Shown: in pieces, positions 1-5,765 of the stretch
How positions within the stretch are numbered: position 1 is the first letter of the stretch
Layout of the letters: each line of letters begins with the position of its first letter
NCBI GenBank assembly: GCA_022360335.1
Contig: JAKSCZ010000526.1
Location: 1 to 6,399, forward strand
Length of the DNA: 6,399 bases
Direction: 5' to 3'
From: Pseudomonadota bacterium
GTDB taxonomy: Bacteria; Pseudomonadota; Gammaproteobacteria; Steroidobacterales; Woeseiaceae
Translations under genes and position numbers: made by a program
The notes under the pieces: generated by a model
What the model saw: only the letters and a program-made list of their open reading frames with translations
Told to the model about the DNA's origin: nothing
The model's database searches: none

Positions 1-1
1 C

Positions 2-1015
2 ACCCATTCGCTGTGTACGCTCGAATTCGAGGATCACCGGCCGCTGTACGACTGGTTCCTGGATCAGCTGACGCCCGCACACCGCCCGCGCCAGATCGAG
101 TTCTCGCGGCTCAACCTCGCGTACACGATCACGAGCAAACGCAAGCTCAAGTCGCTCGTCGACGAAGGCGTCGTTTCGGGCTGGGACGATCCGCGCATGC
201 CGACGATCTCGGGCATGCGCCGCCGCGGCTATCCGCCGGCCGCACTGCGCGAGTTCGTCAAACGCGCCGGCGTGACGAAAAAAGACAAGCTGATCGAGAT
301 GGGCGCACTCGAGACCTGCGTACGCGACGTGCTCGGCGAGCAGGCGGAGCGCCGCATGGCCGTTCTCCGGCCGCTCAAGGTGGTCCTGACGAATTACCCC
401 GGCGACCGGGTCGAGCACATGGAGGCGATGAACCATCCCGCCAGGCCGGACCTCGGCACGCGCGAACTCCCGTTTTCCCGCGAACTGTGGATCGAGCAGG
501 ACGACTTCATGGAGGAGGCGCCGCGCAAGTTCTTCCGGCTGAAGCCCGGCGGCGAGGTGCGGCTGCGCTTCGCTTACATCATCCGCTGCGACGAGGTCGT
601 CAAGGACGACGACGGCAGGGTCGTCGAGTTGCGCTGCAGCTACGATCCGGACACGCGCAGCGGCACCGGCACCTCGGACCGCAAGGTGAAGGGCACGATC
701 CACTGGGTGTCCCGCGAGCACGCCGTCGAGGCGACGGTACGCCTCTACGACCGGCTGTTCGAGGAGGCCAGTCCGAACGCGGCCGAGGATTTGCACAGCG
801 TACTCAACCCGAATTCGCTCGAGGTCGTCGCGGCGAAACTCGAGCCGTCGCTGAGCGGTCTCCGCCGCGACGCTGCGGTGCAGTTCGAGCGGCTCGGCTA
901 TTTCCGCGCGGACGCGGTCGACGATGGCGCGAACGGCCGCGTATTCAACCGCATCGTGACGCTGCGCGACTCCTGGGCGAAGCTGGAAAAGCAGGCGCTA
1001 CAGCGCCGGTCGTAG
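2..1015 (+). CDS. glnS: Glutaminyl-tRNA synthetase, C-terminal part (5' truncated by window edge)
   Basis: Class I aminoacyl-tRNA synthetase that charges tRNA-Gln with glutamine in the cytoplasm. The frame is open from base 2, and 337 residues are visible, so about 220-230 N-terminal residues (most of the Rossmann fold with the HIGH motif) lie outside the window if the protein is near the usual 550 residues. The fragment opens with THSLCTLEFEDHRPLYDW, a strongly conserved GlnRS stretch. At fragment residues 43-49, ITSKRKL is the KMSKS-equivalent loop, written MSKRKL in E. coli, so the Met is Thr here. GWDDPRMPTISGMRRRGY follows at 60-77, then the C-terminal beta-barrel anticodon-binding domains. 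The tail reads FNRIVTLRDSWAKLEKQALQRRS, a few residues past where E. coli GlnRS ends. The TAG stop lies inside a REP element. The gene converges on the SAM hydrolase gene. The identification is firm. Confidence 0.97.
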   Translation, partial: THSLCTLEFEDHRPLYDWFLDQLTPAHRPRQIEFSRLNLAYTITSKRKLKSLVDEGVVSGWDDPRMPTISGMRRRGYPPAALREFVKRAGVTKKDKLIEMGALETCVRDVLGEQAERRMAVLRPLKVVLTNYPGDRVEHMEAMNHPARPDLGTRELPFSRELWIEQDDFMEEAPRKFFRLKPGGEVRLRFAYIIRCDEVVKDDDGRVVELRCSYDPDTRSGTGTSDRKVKGTIHWVSREHAVEATVRLYDRLFEEASPNAAEDLHSVLNPNSLEVVAAKLEPSLSGLRRDAAVQFERLGYFRADAVDDGANGRVFNRIVTLRDSWAKLEKQALQRRS

Positions 1016-1033
1016 GAGCGGCTTCAGCCGCGA
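1012..1033 (+). repeat. REP element overlapping the glnS stop codon
   Basis: The element reads GTAGGAG, then the stem GCGGC (1018-1022), loop TTCA, and stem GCCGC (1027-1031), then GA. A 5' GTAG tetranucleotide followed by a short GC-rich hairpin is the hallmark of REP elements mobilised by REP-associated tyrosine transposases (RAYTs). The TAG of the GTAG head is the glnS stop codon (1013-1015). The same head, loop and tail, with a different but still paired stem, recurs on the minus strand at 6243-6265 and in two later copies. No RAYT gene is present in the window. Confidence 0.8.
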
Positions 1034-1048
1034 ATCGCGTGAGATCAG

Positions 1049-1076
1049 AATACGGTGTCAGTCACCCTATTTTTTT
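1049..1076 (+). terminator. Candidate Rho-independent terminator for glnS (left arm)
   Basis: On the plus strand, GGTG (1054-1057) pairs with CACC (1063-1066) around the loop TCAGT. Below one C-C mismatch, AATA (1049-1052) pairs with TATT (1068-1071). The T run 1070-1076 follows at once. Hairpin plus T-tract sits about 35 bases after the glnS stop in the correct orientation. The stem is short, so it may be weak; the full 33-bp arms could form a much stronger structure when both are transcribed. Confidence 0.5.
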
Positions 1077-1109
1077 CGACGATTGTCTTGCGTAGTCAAT
1101 CCGTCACGG

Positions 1110-1137
1110 AAAAAAATAGGGTGACTGACACCGTATT
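1110..1137 (-). terminator. Candidate Rho-independent terminator for the minus-strand operon (right arm)
   Basis: This is the mirror image of the left-arm terminator. Read on the minus strand, the same GGTG/CACC hairpin with an AATA/TATT base is followed by seven T (plus-strand A 1110-1116). It begins 8 bases downstream of the SAM hydrolase stop at 1145, in the right orientation to end that transcript. Convergent genes are thus each followed by an identical hairpin and T-tract. Confidence 0.5.
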
Positions 1138-1144
1138 CTGACTG

Positions 1145-1933
1145 TCACCCGACGTCGCGGACGACGAGCGGGGCGCCGCGGGTCGAGCCCAGGCCTTCGG
1201 CGGCGCTGCCTTGCGCGCGCGCGACCTCGACGACGTCGAAGGAGTTTACGAGGGCGAGGTATTCGCCCGGCCGAACACGCCCGTAGGTCCGGCGCAACGG
1301 TATCGTGCGACCCGCCAGTTCGGCGACCGGTTCCGTGTATTCGCCGATCGACGACGCATCGATATTGCTGATCAGGTTGCCGAAGTTGTCGACGGTGACG
1401 ATGACGCCGCTGACACTGCCGGGCGAAACGACGGGCTCGTCGACCCAGCCCGGCGTCCATTCGGTCGTCGGAGTACCGATATCGGCCGCCGTTTTGCTGC
1501 CCGACGCGAGCGCTGCGGCCGCGGGCGCAAAAATGTCGCGACCGTGAAACGTTGCGCTCGGTTCGGGCAGCCCGAGGCAGGCAACGTCGAGCCTGTAGAC
1601 CTGCGGCGCGTCGAACAGGCCGAACAACTGCGCCAGAAGACCGTTGTCCGGCGCCATGAACGCGTGACCGTCACAATGCGCTACGAGGATGTCCCGCTCG
1701 GTCCCGACACCCGGGTCGACGATCGCGAGATGCACGGTCCCGGACGGGAAGTATCGGTACGAGCGACTGACCCAGAAGCCCGCTTCGGGCGGCCACTGGG
1801 CCGGGATGTCGTGCGTCAGATCGACGATTTTCGCGTCCGGGTACCGGTGCAGGATGACGCCCTTCATGACGGCCGCAAACGGGCCCTTGTGACCGAAATC
1901 CGTCGTGATCGTGATGACGCCCGAGGGTTTCAT
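1145..1933 (-). CDS. SAM hydroxide adenosyltransferase / SAM hydrolase (DUF62 family)
   Basis: The protein (262 aa) belongs to the S-adenosylmethionine hydrolase/fluorinase family, whose non-halogenating members split SAM with water into adenosine and methionine in the cytosol. Visible signatures are TTDFG (10-14), MKGVI (23-27), IVDLTHDIP (36-44), VDPGVG (72-77), APDNGLL (94-100), HGRDIFAP (130-137) and VDNFGNLISNI (181-191). D73, R80 and H130 have the spacing of the Asp-Arg-His triad that marks hydrolases rather than halogenases. I chose the ATG at 1933 because homology begins right there (MKPSGVITITTDFG); an upstream ATG at 2023 would add 30 unlike residues overlapping the transporter gene. 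No clear Shine-Dalgarno is seen. The start is 13 bases after the transporter stop, suggesting translational coupling in an operon. Family assignment is firm; the biological role of these enzymes is poorly known. Confidence 0.93.
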   Translation of the reverse strand: MKPSGVITITTDFGHKGPFAAVMKGVILHRYPDAKIVDLTHDIPAQWPPEAGFWVSRSYRYFPSGTVHLAIVDPGVGTERDILVAHCDGHAFMAPDNGLLAQLFGLFDAPQVYRLDVACLGLPEPSATFHGRDIFAPAAAALASGSKTAADIGTPTTEWTPGWVDEPVVSPGSVSGVIVTVDNFGNLISNIDASSIGEYTEPVAELAGRTIPLRRTYGRVRPGEYLALVNSFDVVEVARAQGSAAEGLGSTRGAPLVVRDVG

Positions 1934-1946
1934 GCCGGTCAGTGTA

Positions 1947-2693
1947 TCAGGCCGACCCGGTCGCAGCGCGGTGCCGGAACGCGGCGCGCGCCCAGTAGAT
2001 GAAGAGCGTGTCGACAGCCGCAATGACCATCTTGAAAACGTATTTGGTGGCGCCGAGCAAGAGCGCCGTCCCGAGGTCGACGATCCCCCACCACGCGACG
2101 AGTGAATAGATGGTCGTGTCCACGACCTGAGAACTCAGCGTCGAGCCGTTGTTGCGCAGCCACAGCCGGCGCTCGCCGGTCCACGACTTGATCTTGTGGA
2201 ATGCCCACACGTCGAAATGCTGGCTGACGAAATAGGCGAGCAGGGAACCGAAGACGAAACGCGGCGTGAAATCGACGATCGTCACGAAAGCGGCGTGGAT
2301 CGAGGCCGAGTATTCCGCGGTTTCCGGCCGCGTGCTCGGCAGGTACATGAGCGCGAGACTCAGCATGATCAGGATGATCACACTGACCGCAAAACCCATG
2401 CGCACGGCCTTGTTCGCGGCGTCCCTGCCGTAGTTCTCGCTGAGCACGTCGGTAGCGAAGAAGATGCTCGAGTAGAAGATGACGCCGAGGCTCGTCTGCA
2501 GACCGAATATCACGGTCAGTTTCGGACCCTGAAGGTTGGCGAGCAGGATCGCCAGGGCAATGGCGACCTGCAGGCCCGCTTTGCCGAACAGGCGGTAGAG
2601 CACGAGCGTGCAGCCGAGGTCGGCGAACAGCGTCGTCAACCACAGCAGCTCCTGGTTCGCGGCAAAAAAATCGACGACGGCCTGCGGGAACAT
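1947..2693 (-). CDS. yhhQ: Queuosine precursor transporter (YhhQ/VUT family, COG1738)
   Basis: Inner-membrane protein of 248 aa, the usual length for the YhhQ family, which imports queuosine precursors (preQ0/preQ1) for modification of tRNAs with GUN anticodons. Hydrophobic segments are visible at about 15-35, 40-53, 60-80, 98-118, 135-158, 190-206 and 209-232, suggesting six or seven membrane helices. Family motifs are NLQGPK (53-58), FFATDVLSENYGR (78-90) and SSQVVDTTIY (187-196). The C-terminus is short and basic (ARAAFRHRAATGSA). The ATG at 2693 fits the family N-terminus; the ribosome site is weak. The gene lies 7 bases after a small upstream ORF and 13 bases before the SAM hydrolase gene, so all three are likely co-transcribed. 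Substrate specificity is inferred from the family, not from this sequence. Confidence 0.88.
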   Translation of the reverse strand: MFPQAVVDFFAANQELLWLTTLFADLGCTLVLYRLFGKAGLQVAIALAILLANLQGPKLTVIFGLQTSLGVIFYSSIFFATDVLSENYGRDAANKAVRMGFAVSVIILIMLSLALMYLPSTRPETAEYSASIHAAFVTIVDFTPRFVFGSLLAYFVSQHFDVWAFHKIKSWTGERRLWLRNNGSTLSSQVVDTTIYSLVAWWGIVDLGTALLLGATKYVFKMVIAAVDTLFIYWARAAFRHRAATGSA

Positions 2694-2700
2694 CGTGCGC

Positions 2701-2808
2701 TCAGGACGCGAGCCGGTCGAGAGGCCGGCCGGCGTTGCCGAAGATCCGGTTGATTGCGGTCAGCCGCCTGAACGGGAAAGCGGCATCGCCGCTGAACGAT
2801 ACGTGCAC
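2701..2808 (-). CDS. Small ORF, 35 aa, upstream of the transporter (tentative)
   Basis: A GTG at 2808 opens a 35-codon frame ending in TGA at 2701-2703. Read with Met for GTG, it starts MHVSFSGDAAFPFRRLTA and ends NAGRPLDRLAS. The start is preceded by AGGA nine bases upstream on the minus strand. About 30 of 35 codons end in G or C, as in the neighbouring genes. It stops 7 bases before the yhhQ ATG, as expected of an operon leader gene. The frame is closed upstream by TAA at 2850-2852, so it is not simply the tail of a longer gene. The middle (FRRLTAINRIFGNAGR) would form a basic amphipathic helix. I do not recognise it. It could be a small protein, a translational leader, or the N-terminal remnant of a larger protein cut by a deletion. 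Confidence 0.35.
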   Translation of the reverse strand: MHVSFSGDAAFPFRRLTAINRIFGNAGRPLDRLAS

Positions 2809-2913
2809 CGTGGGTATTCCTGCCGGCCGCGAACTGGGGGGAGCTTACCAAAACCGGCTTCCGTCCGTCTGTCCCGGTTTTGTATCCGGCCGGTTTTCCG
2901 GCAGAATCCGGTG
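2809..2913. promoter_or_regulatory. Divergent intergenic region between the minus-strand operon and moaA
   Basis: This 105-base stretch must hold promoters for both directions, but I find no convincing -35/-10 pair on either strand. It contains a G-rich run (2836-2841) and two inverted repeats next to moaA. The first is CAAAACCGG at 2849-2857 pairing with CCGGTTTTG at 2874-2882 (9 bp, 16-base loop). The second is GCCGG at 2889-2893 pairing with CCGGC at 2898-2902 around TTTT. The second hairpin ends 11 bases before the moaA ATG, where a ribosome site would lie, and no normal Shine-Dalgarno is visible. This could be translational control of moaA, or a palindromic regulator site. Confidence 0.4.
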
Positions 2914-3963
2914 ATGCGCCCGAGTCCCGAATCCGAAACGGCGGATGCCGTCACGCGGGATGCACTGCAACGGCCGCTGCACGATCTCCGGATTTCCGTG
3001 CTCGATCAGTGCAACTTCCGCTGCCCCTACTGCATGCCCGAGGACGAGTTCCACGACGGTTACGAGTTTTTGCGTCGCAGTCAGCGGCTGAGCTACGACG
3101 AGATCCTCAAGATCGCGCGTGTCGCGGCAAGGCTCGGCGTCAGCAAGATACGCCTGACCGGGGGCGAGCCTCTGCTCGACAGGAACCTGCCGGATCTCAT
3201 CGAAGGTCTCGCGGCGATCCCGGGCGTCGACGACCTGGCGCTGACCACGAACGCGATGTTGCTGGCGCCGGCGGCGGAACGACTCGCACAGGCCGGTTTG
3301 CACCGCGTCACGATCAGTCTCGACAGCCTCGACGAAGGCGTCTTTCGTCATATGAGCGGCGGCCGCGGCGATCTTGCGCGCGTGCTCGATGGCCTCGCCG
3401 CGGCAGAGGAGGCCGGGCTCGATCCGATCAAGATCAACGTCGTCGTGCAGCGCGGCGTCAACGATCACACGGTGCTCGGCCTGCTCGGGCACTTCCGGGG
3501 TACGGGCCGCATCGTACGCCTCATCGAATTCATGGACGTCGGTAACCGCAACGGCTGGCGGGCCGACCTGGTCGTACCGTCACGCGAATTGCTGAGCCGG
3601 GTGCAACGGCGCTGGCCGCTGCGGCGCCTGGACCGGAATTACCCCGGCGAGGTTGCGCGCCGCTACGCGTACGTCGACGGGCAGGGCGAGATCGGCTTCA
3701 TCTCGTCGGTCACCGAACCGTTTTGCGGCGACTGCAGCCGGGCGCGCCTCTCCGCCGACGGCATGCTCTATACTTGCCTGTTCGCAAGCCGGGGTATCGA
3801 CTTGCGCGAGTCCCTGCGGAGCAACGCCGACGACGAGGAACTGACCGAGATCCTCGAGCAGATCTGGATGCAGTGCGCGGACCGGTACAGCGAACTCCGG
3901 CGCCCGGAACTCGCCGAGGCGCACGTGCTGCGCAAGGTCGAGATGTACCGTATCGGGGGATAG
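2914..3963 (+). CDS. moaA: GTP 3',8-cyclase MoaA (radical SAM)
   Basis: First step of molybdenum cofactor synthesis: MoaA rearranges GTP to 3',8-cyclo-7,8-dihydro-GTP in the cytoplasm. The 349 aa fit the family. The N-terminal radical-SAM cluster is C33-x3-C37-x2-C40 (DQCNFRCPYCMP). SAM-binding TGGEPLL follows at about 85-91, and SLDS further on. The C-terminal substrate cluster is C271-x2-C274-x13-C288 (FCGDCSRARLSADGMLYTC). The protein ends RIGG, the conserved double glycine needed for activity. The frame stays open upstream to 2608, but homology starts near DALQRPLHDLRIS, so the ATG at 2914 is the likely start; GTG at 2911 is an alternative. There is no good Shine-Dalgarno, and a hairpin lies just upstream. 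It is the first gene of the moa operon, 19 bases before moaC. Confidence 0.97.
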   Translation: MRPSPESETADAVTRDALQRPLHDLRISVLDQCNFRCPYCMPEDEFHDGYEFLRRSQRLSYDEILKIARVAARLGVSKIRLTGGEPLLDRNLPDLIEGLAAIPGVDDLALTTNAMLLAPAAERLAQAGLHRVTISLDSLDEGVFRHMSGGRGDLARVLDGLAAAEEAGLDPIKINVVVQRGVNDHTVLGLLGHFRGTGRIVRLIEFMDVGNRNGWRADLVVPSRELLSRVQRRWPLRRLDRNYPGEVARRYAYVDGQGEIGFISSVTEPFCGDCSRARLSADGMLYTCLFASRGIDLRESLRSNADDEELTEILEQIWMQCADRYSELRRPELAEAHVLRKVEMYRIGG

Positions 3964-3982
3964 GGCCCGCTTACACGAGCTG

Positions 3983-4459
3983 ATGAGCAAACTGAGTCAC
4001 ATCGATTCGCAGAACCGGCCGACGATGGTGGACGTCGGCGACAAAGTCGCGACGGACCGCAGCGCGCGCGCGCGTAGCGTCGTGCGCCTGCCCGATGCAT
4101 TGACCGCTCACATCGAAGGCGACGAGATCCGGACGAAGAAAGGACCCGTCTTCGCGACCGCGATCGTCGCCGGCGTCATGGCTGCGAAGAAGGCCCACGA
4201 ACTCATTCCTTTTTGTCACCCGCTCGGGCTCGAGAACTGCAAGGTGACAGTCGAGCTCGAGGGCAACGACGTCGTCATCGACTGCCGGTGTCGCGTCCAT
4301 CACAAGACGGGCGTCGAGATGGAGGCGCTCACCGGCGCCAGCGTCGCGGCGCTGACCGTCTACGACATGCTGAAGGCGATGTCCCACGACATCGTCATCG
4401 CCGACACCCGCCTGGTGTCGAAAACCGGCGGCAAGCGAGACCTTTGCGGCGATGGCTGA
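3983..4459 (+). CDS. moaC: Cyclic pyranopterin monophosphate synthase MoaC
   Basis: Second step of the pathway: MoaC converts the MoaA product to cyclic pyranopterin monophosphate and pyrophosphate; the family enzyme is a hexamer. The 158 aa are full length. Motifs are TMVDVGDK (14-21), KKGPVFATAIVAG (52-64), KKAHELIPFCHPL (69-81), GVEMEALTGAS (110-120), YDMLKAMSHDIVI (127-139) and SKTGGK near the end. Likely active-site residues K52 or K53, H79, E112, E114, D128 and K131 are all present. The start ATG at 3983 gives the usual MSKLSHID N-terminus; the ribosome site is weak. The last 8 bases overlap the start of mobA, pointing to translational coupling. Confidence 0.97.
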   Translation: MSKLSHIDSQNRPTMVDVGDKVATDRSARARSVVRLPDALTAHIEGDEIRTKKGPVFATAIVAGVMAAKKAHELIPFCHPLGLENCKVTVELEGNDVVIDCRCRVHHKTGVEMEALTGASVAALTVYDMLKAMSHDIVIADTRLVSKTGGKRDLCGDG

Positions 4460-5042
4460 GGCGCCGCTGCACGGTCTCGTTCTCGCCGGAGGGCGGAGTC
4501 GTCGCATGGGGCGGGACAAGGCGCTGCTCGAACGCGACGGCCGGTCTCAGCTGGCATGGATCGTCGCGCTGCTCGACGCGCACCTGGATCGCGTGTTCGT
4601 CTCGACGCGGGCGGATCAGCGTGACGATACCGAACGCGCCCGTTTCGCGCAGATCGTGGACCGCCATGACGATCTGGGACCGCTGGCGGGCATCCTCTCC
4701 GCGATGGAGGAATATCCGTCGGCCGACTGGCTCGTCGTCGCTTGCGACCTGCCCAACGTCAGCGGCGAGACCGTCCGGTACCTGATCACGAATCGATCGG
4801 ACGAGCACCCTTTCACGGCCTTTGTCAGCAGCCACGACGGGCTGCCCGAGCCCCTGTGCGCCATCTGGCGCGCCGGCACGGGCGACATCGTCCGCGCGTT
4901 CGTCGACGACGGCGTTATCTGTCCGCGGAAGATCCTGATTCGTTCCGATACGCACCTGATCGAGCAGGCCGACCCGGCATCGCTCGACAACGTCAATACG
5001 CCCGAAGACCTCGCCGTGAGCGTGCTGGAGAGCGCCTCGTGA
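4452..5042 (+). CDS. mobA: Molybdenum cofactor guanylyltransferase MobA
   Basis: Transfers GMP from GTP to Mo-molybdopterin, giving the guanine dinucleotide form used by DMSO-reductase-family enzymes. The 196 aa show the nucleotidyltransferase fold: G-loop LVLAGGRSRRMGRDKALL at 9-26 (K23 for the nucleotide), DLGPLAGI at 74-81, metal-binding VVACDLP at 95-101 with D99, GLPEPLCAIW at 130-139 and NVNTPEDL at 180-187. The ATG at 4452 lies inside the end of moaC (8-base overlap), and the TGA shares four bases with the moaD start. Its place between moaC and moaD differs from E. coli, where mobA is in a separate operon. The close similarity of nucleotidyltransferases leaves a small chance of another nucleotide specificity, but the operon supports MobA. 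Confidence 0.92.
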   Translation: MAEAPLHGLVLAGGRSRRMGRDKALLERDGRSQLAWIVALLDAHLDRVFVSTRADQRDDTERARFAQIVDRHDDLGPLAGILSAMEEYPSADWLVVACDLPNVSGETVRYLITNRSDEHPFTAFVSSHDGLPEPLCAIWRAGTGDIVRAFVDDGVICPRKILIRSDTHLIEQADPASLDNVNTPEDLAVSVLESAS

Positions 5043-5281
5043 AGACCGTCACCGTCCGCTACTTCGCGATGTTCCGCGAGCACGCCGGCGTCGGCGAAGA
5101 GACGCTCCGCCTGGCGGCGGAAACGGCGCGGGACGTATTCGAGGCGACGCGCGACCGGCACGGGTCGACCGAGCTGAACGGTCACTGCAAGGTGGCGATC
5201 AACGATCGAATGGCCGACTGGGACAGCCCGGTGAGCGACGGCGATACCGTGCTGCTGTTCCCGCCCGTTGCGGGAGGCTGA
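5039..5281 (+). CDS. moaD: Molybdopterin synthase sulfur carrier subunit MoaD
   Basis: Ubiquitin-like small subunit of molybdopterin synthase; its C-terminal thiocarboxylate donates sulfur to cyclic pyranopterin monophosphate. The 80 aa fit the family. The beta-grasp start (M)KTVTVRYFAMFREHAG carries the FAxxRE signature (9-14), and the chain ends LLFPPVAGG with the required double glycine (79-80). The start is GTG at 5039, overlapping the mobA stop as GTGA. It is supported by GGAGAG at 5027-5032 with a six-base spacer; no ATG occurs near the homology start. The stop is immediately followed by the moaE ATG (TGAATG), as expected for subunits made in equal amounts. Adenylation by MoeB, not in the window, would be needed. 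Confidence 0.95.
   Translation: MKTVTVRYFAMFREHAGVGEETLRLAAETARDVFEATRDRHGSTELNGHCKVAINDRMADWDSPVSDGDTVLLFPPVAGG
5272..5277 (+). promoter_or_regulatory. Shine-Dalgarno of moaE embedded in the MoaD Gly-Gly codons
   Basis: GGGAGG at 5272-5277 is the best ribosome site in the operon and lies four bases before the moaE ATG at 5282. Its bases belong to the last three MoaD codons, gcg gga ggc, which encode Ala-Gly-Gly. The protein constraint (terminal GG) and the ribosome site therefore share the same sequence. Confidence 0.65.
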
Positions 5282-5719
5282 ATGATCGAGATCAGTGAGG
5301 CGGCGATCGACACGGCGGCATTGCAGCGCTCGCTCGAAAATCCGGCAGCGGGCGGATATTGCGCATTCGAAGGCCGGGTGCGGAACGAGAACGAAGGGCA
5401 CGCCGTCGTCCGGCTCGAATACGAGGCCTGCGAACCGCTGGCGATCGCCGAGGGCGAGAAAGTCATCGCCGAGGCGCAGGCGGAGTTTCCTTTTCTCGAC
5501 GCGCGTTGCGTGCACCGTGTCGGCATGCTCGAGATCGGGGAGTGCGCCGTCTGGATCGGTGTCGCCTCCGCGCATCGCGACGAGGCGTTCAGGGCCTGTC
5601 GCTACATCATCGATCAGATCAAGGTTCGCCTGCCGATCTGGAAAAAAGAGCACTACGCCGACGGCAACTCCGGCTGGGTCGGCTGCGAGCGCTGTGCGCA
5701 GCATGGGATTGCGGACTGA
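5282..5719 (+). CDS. moaE: Molybdopterin synthase catalytic subunit MoaE
   Basis: Large subunit of molybdopterin synthase; a MoaE dimer binds two MoaD and inserts two sulfurs to form the dithiolene. The 145 aa are full length. Motifs are YCAFEGRVRNENEG (26-39), VVRLEYEACEPLA (42-54), CVHRVGMLEIGECAVWIGVASAHRDEAF (76-103) and the catalytic region DQIKVRLPIWKKE (111-123). H98, R99, K114 and K121 correspond to the active-site His, Arg and Lys residues of E. coli MoaE; K122 is next to K121. The Tyr usual in YEAY is Cys here (YEAC), a mild substitution. The ATG directly follows the moaD stop and is served by GGGAGG. Confidence 0.97.
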   Translation: MIEISEAAIDTAALQRSLENPAAGGYCAFEGRVRNENEGHAVVRLEYEACEPLAIAEGEKVIAEAQAEFPFLDARCVHRVGMLEIGECAVWIGVASAHRDEAFRACRYIIDQIKVRLPIWKKEHYADGNSGWVGCERCAQHGIAD

Positions 5720-5765
5720 CGCCGCATCGGGTATCACTGAGCGTCGGGCCAGGCGGGGGAAGTCC

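Larger units (their letters stand above)
1045..1141. repeat. Perfect 33-bp inverted repeat with 31-nt loop (MITE-like or RAYT-type repeat pair)
   Basis: Bases 1045-1077 are the exact reverse complement of 1109-1141; the spacer 1078-1108 shows no similarity between its halves. Each arm contains the core GGTGTCAGTCACC and a run of seven T (left, 1070-1076) or seven A (right, 1110-1116). Pairing stops abruptly at both ends, with only isolated matches beyond. No coding sequence lies inside. The block starts 12 bases after the REP and ends 3 bases before the stop codon of the convergent SAM hydrolase gene. It could be a MITE-like insertion, a pair of repeats left after loss of a RAYT/Y1 transposase gene, or a duplicated bidirectional terminator. 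Perfect identity of the arms suggests recent origin or selection for pairing. Confidence 0.9.

Noticed and set aside
13..1095. Long plus-strand open frame overlapping glnS
   Set aside because: Arg/Ala/Gly-rich shadow frame typical of high-GC DNA; the glnS frame has clear homology throughout.
1145..1933. Fluorinase/chlorinase (halogenating enzyme)
   Set aside because: The D73-R80-H130 triad spacing matches the hydroxide adenosyltransferase branch, and I see no extra halogenase loop.
1211..2002. 263-codon plus-strand frame opposite the SAM hydrolase
   Set aside because: Antisense shadow of a gene with complete family motifs; low-complexity Arg/Asp composition and no recognisable domain.
2750..2763. 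FNR-like site (TTGAT-TGCG-GTCAG) upstream of moaA
   Set aside because: Only one half-site matches and it lies inside the putative small ORF, 150 bases from moaA.
2608..2913. 102-codon N-terminal extension of moaA (open frame back to 2608)
   Set aside because: It overlaps the start of the divergent yhhQ gene and does not resemble MoaA; the family N-terminus fits the ATG at 2914.
2694..2913. Moco (molybdenum cofactor) riboswitch upstream of moaA
   Set aside because: I do not recognise the conserved core of the Moco RNA motif; only simple hairpins are visible. A covariance-model scan would settle it.
5703..5765. ATG at 5703 as the start of the MaoC-like gene
   Set aside because: It would add 21 unlike residues and overlap moaE; the TTG at 5766 has a good upstream G/A-rich site and gives the normal family N-terminus.
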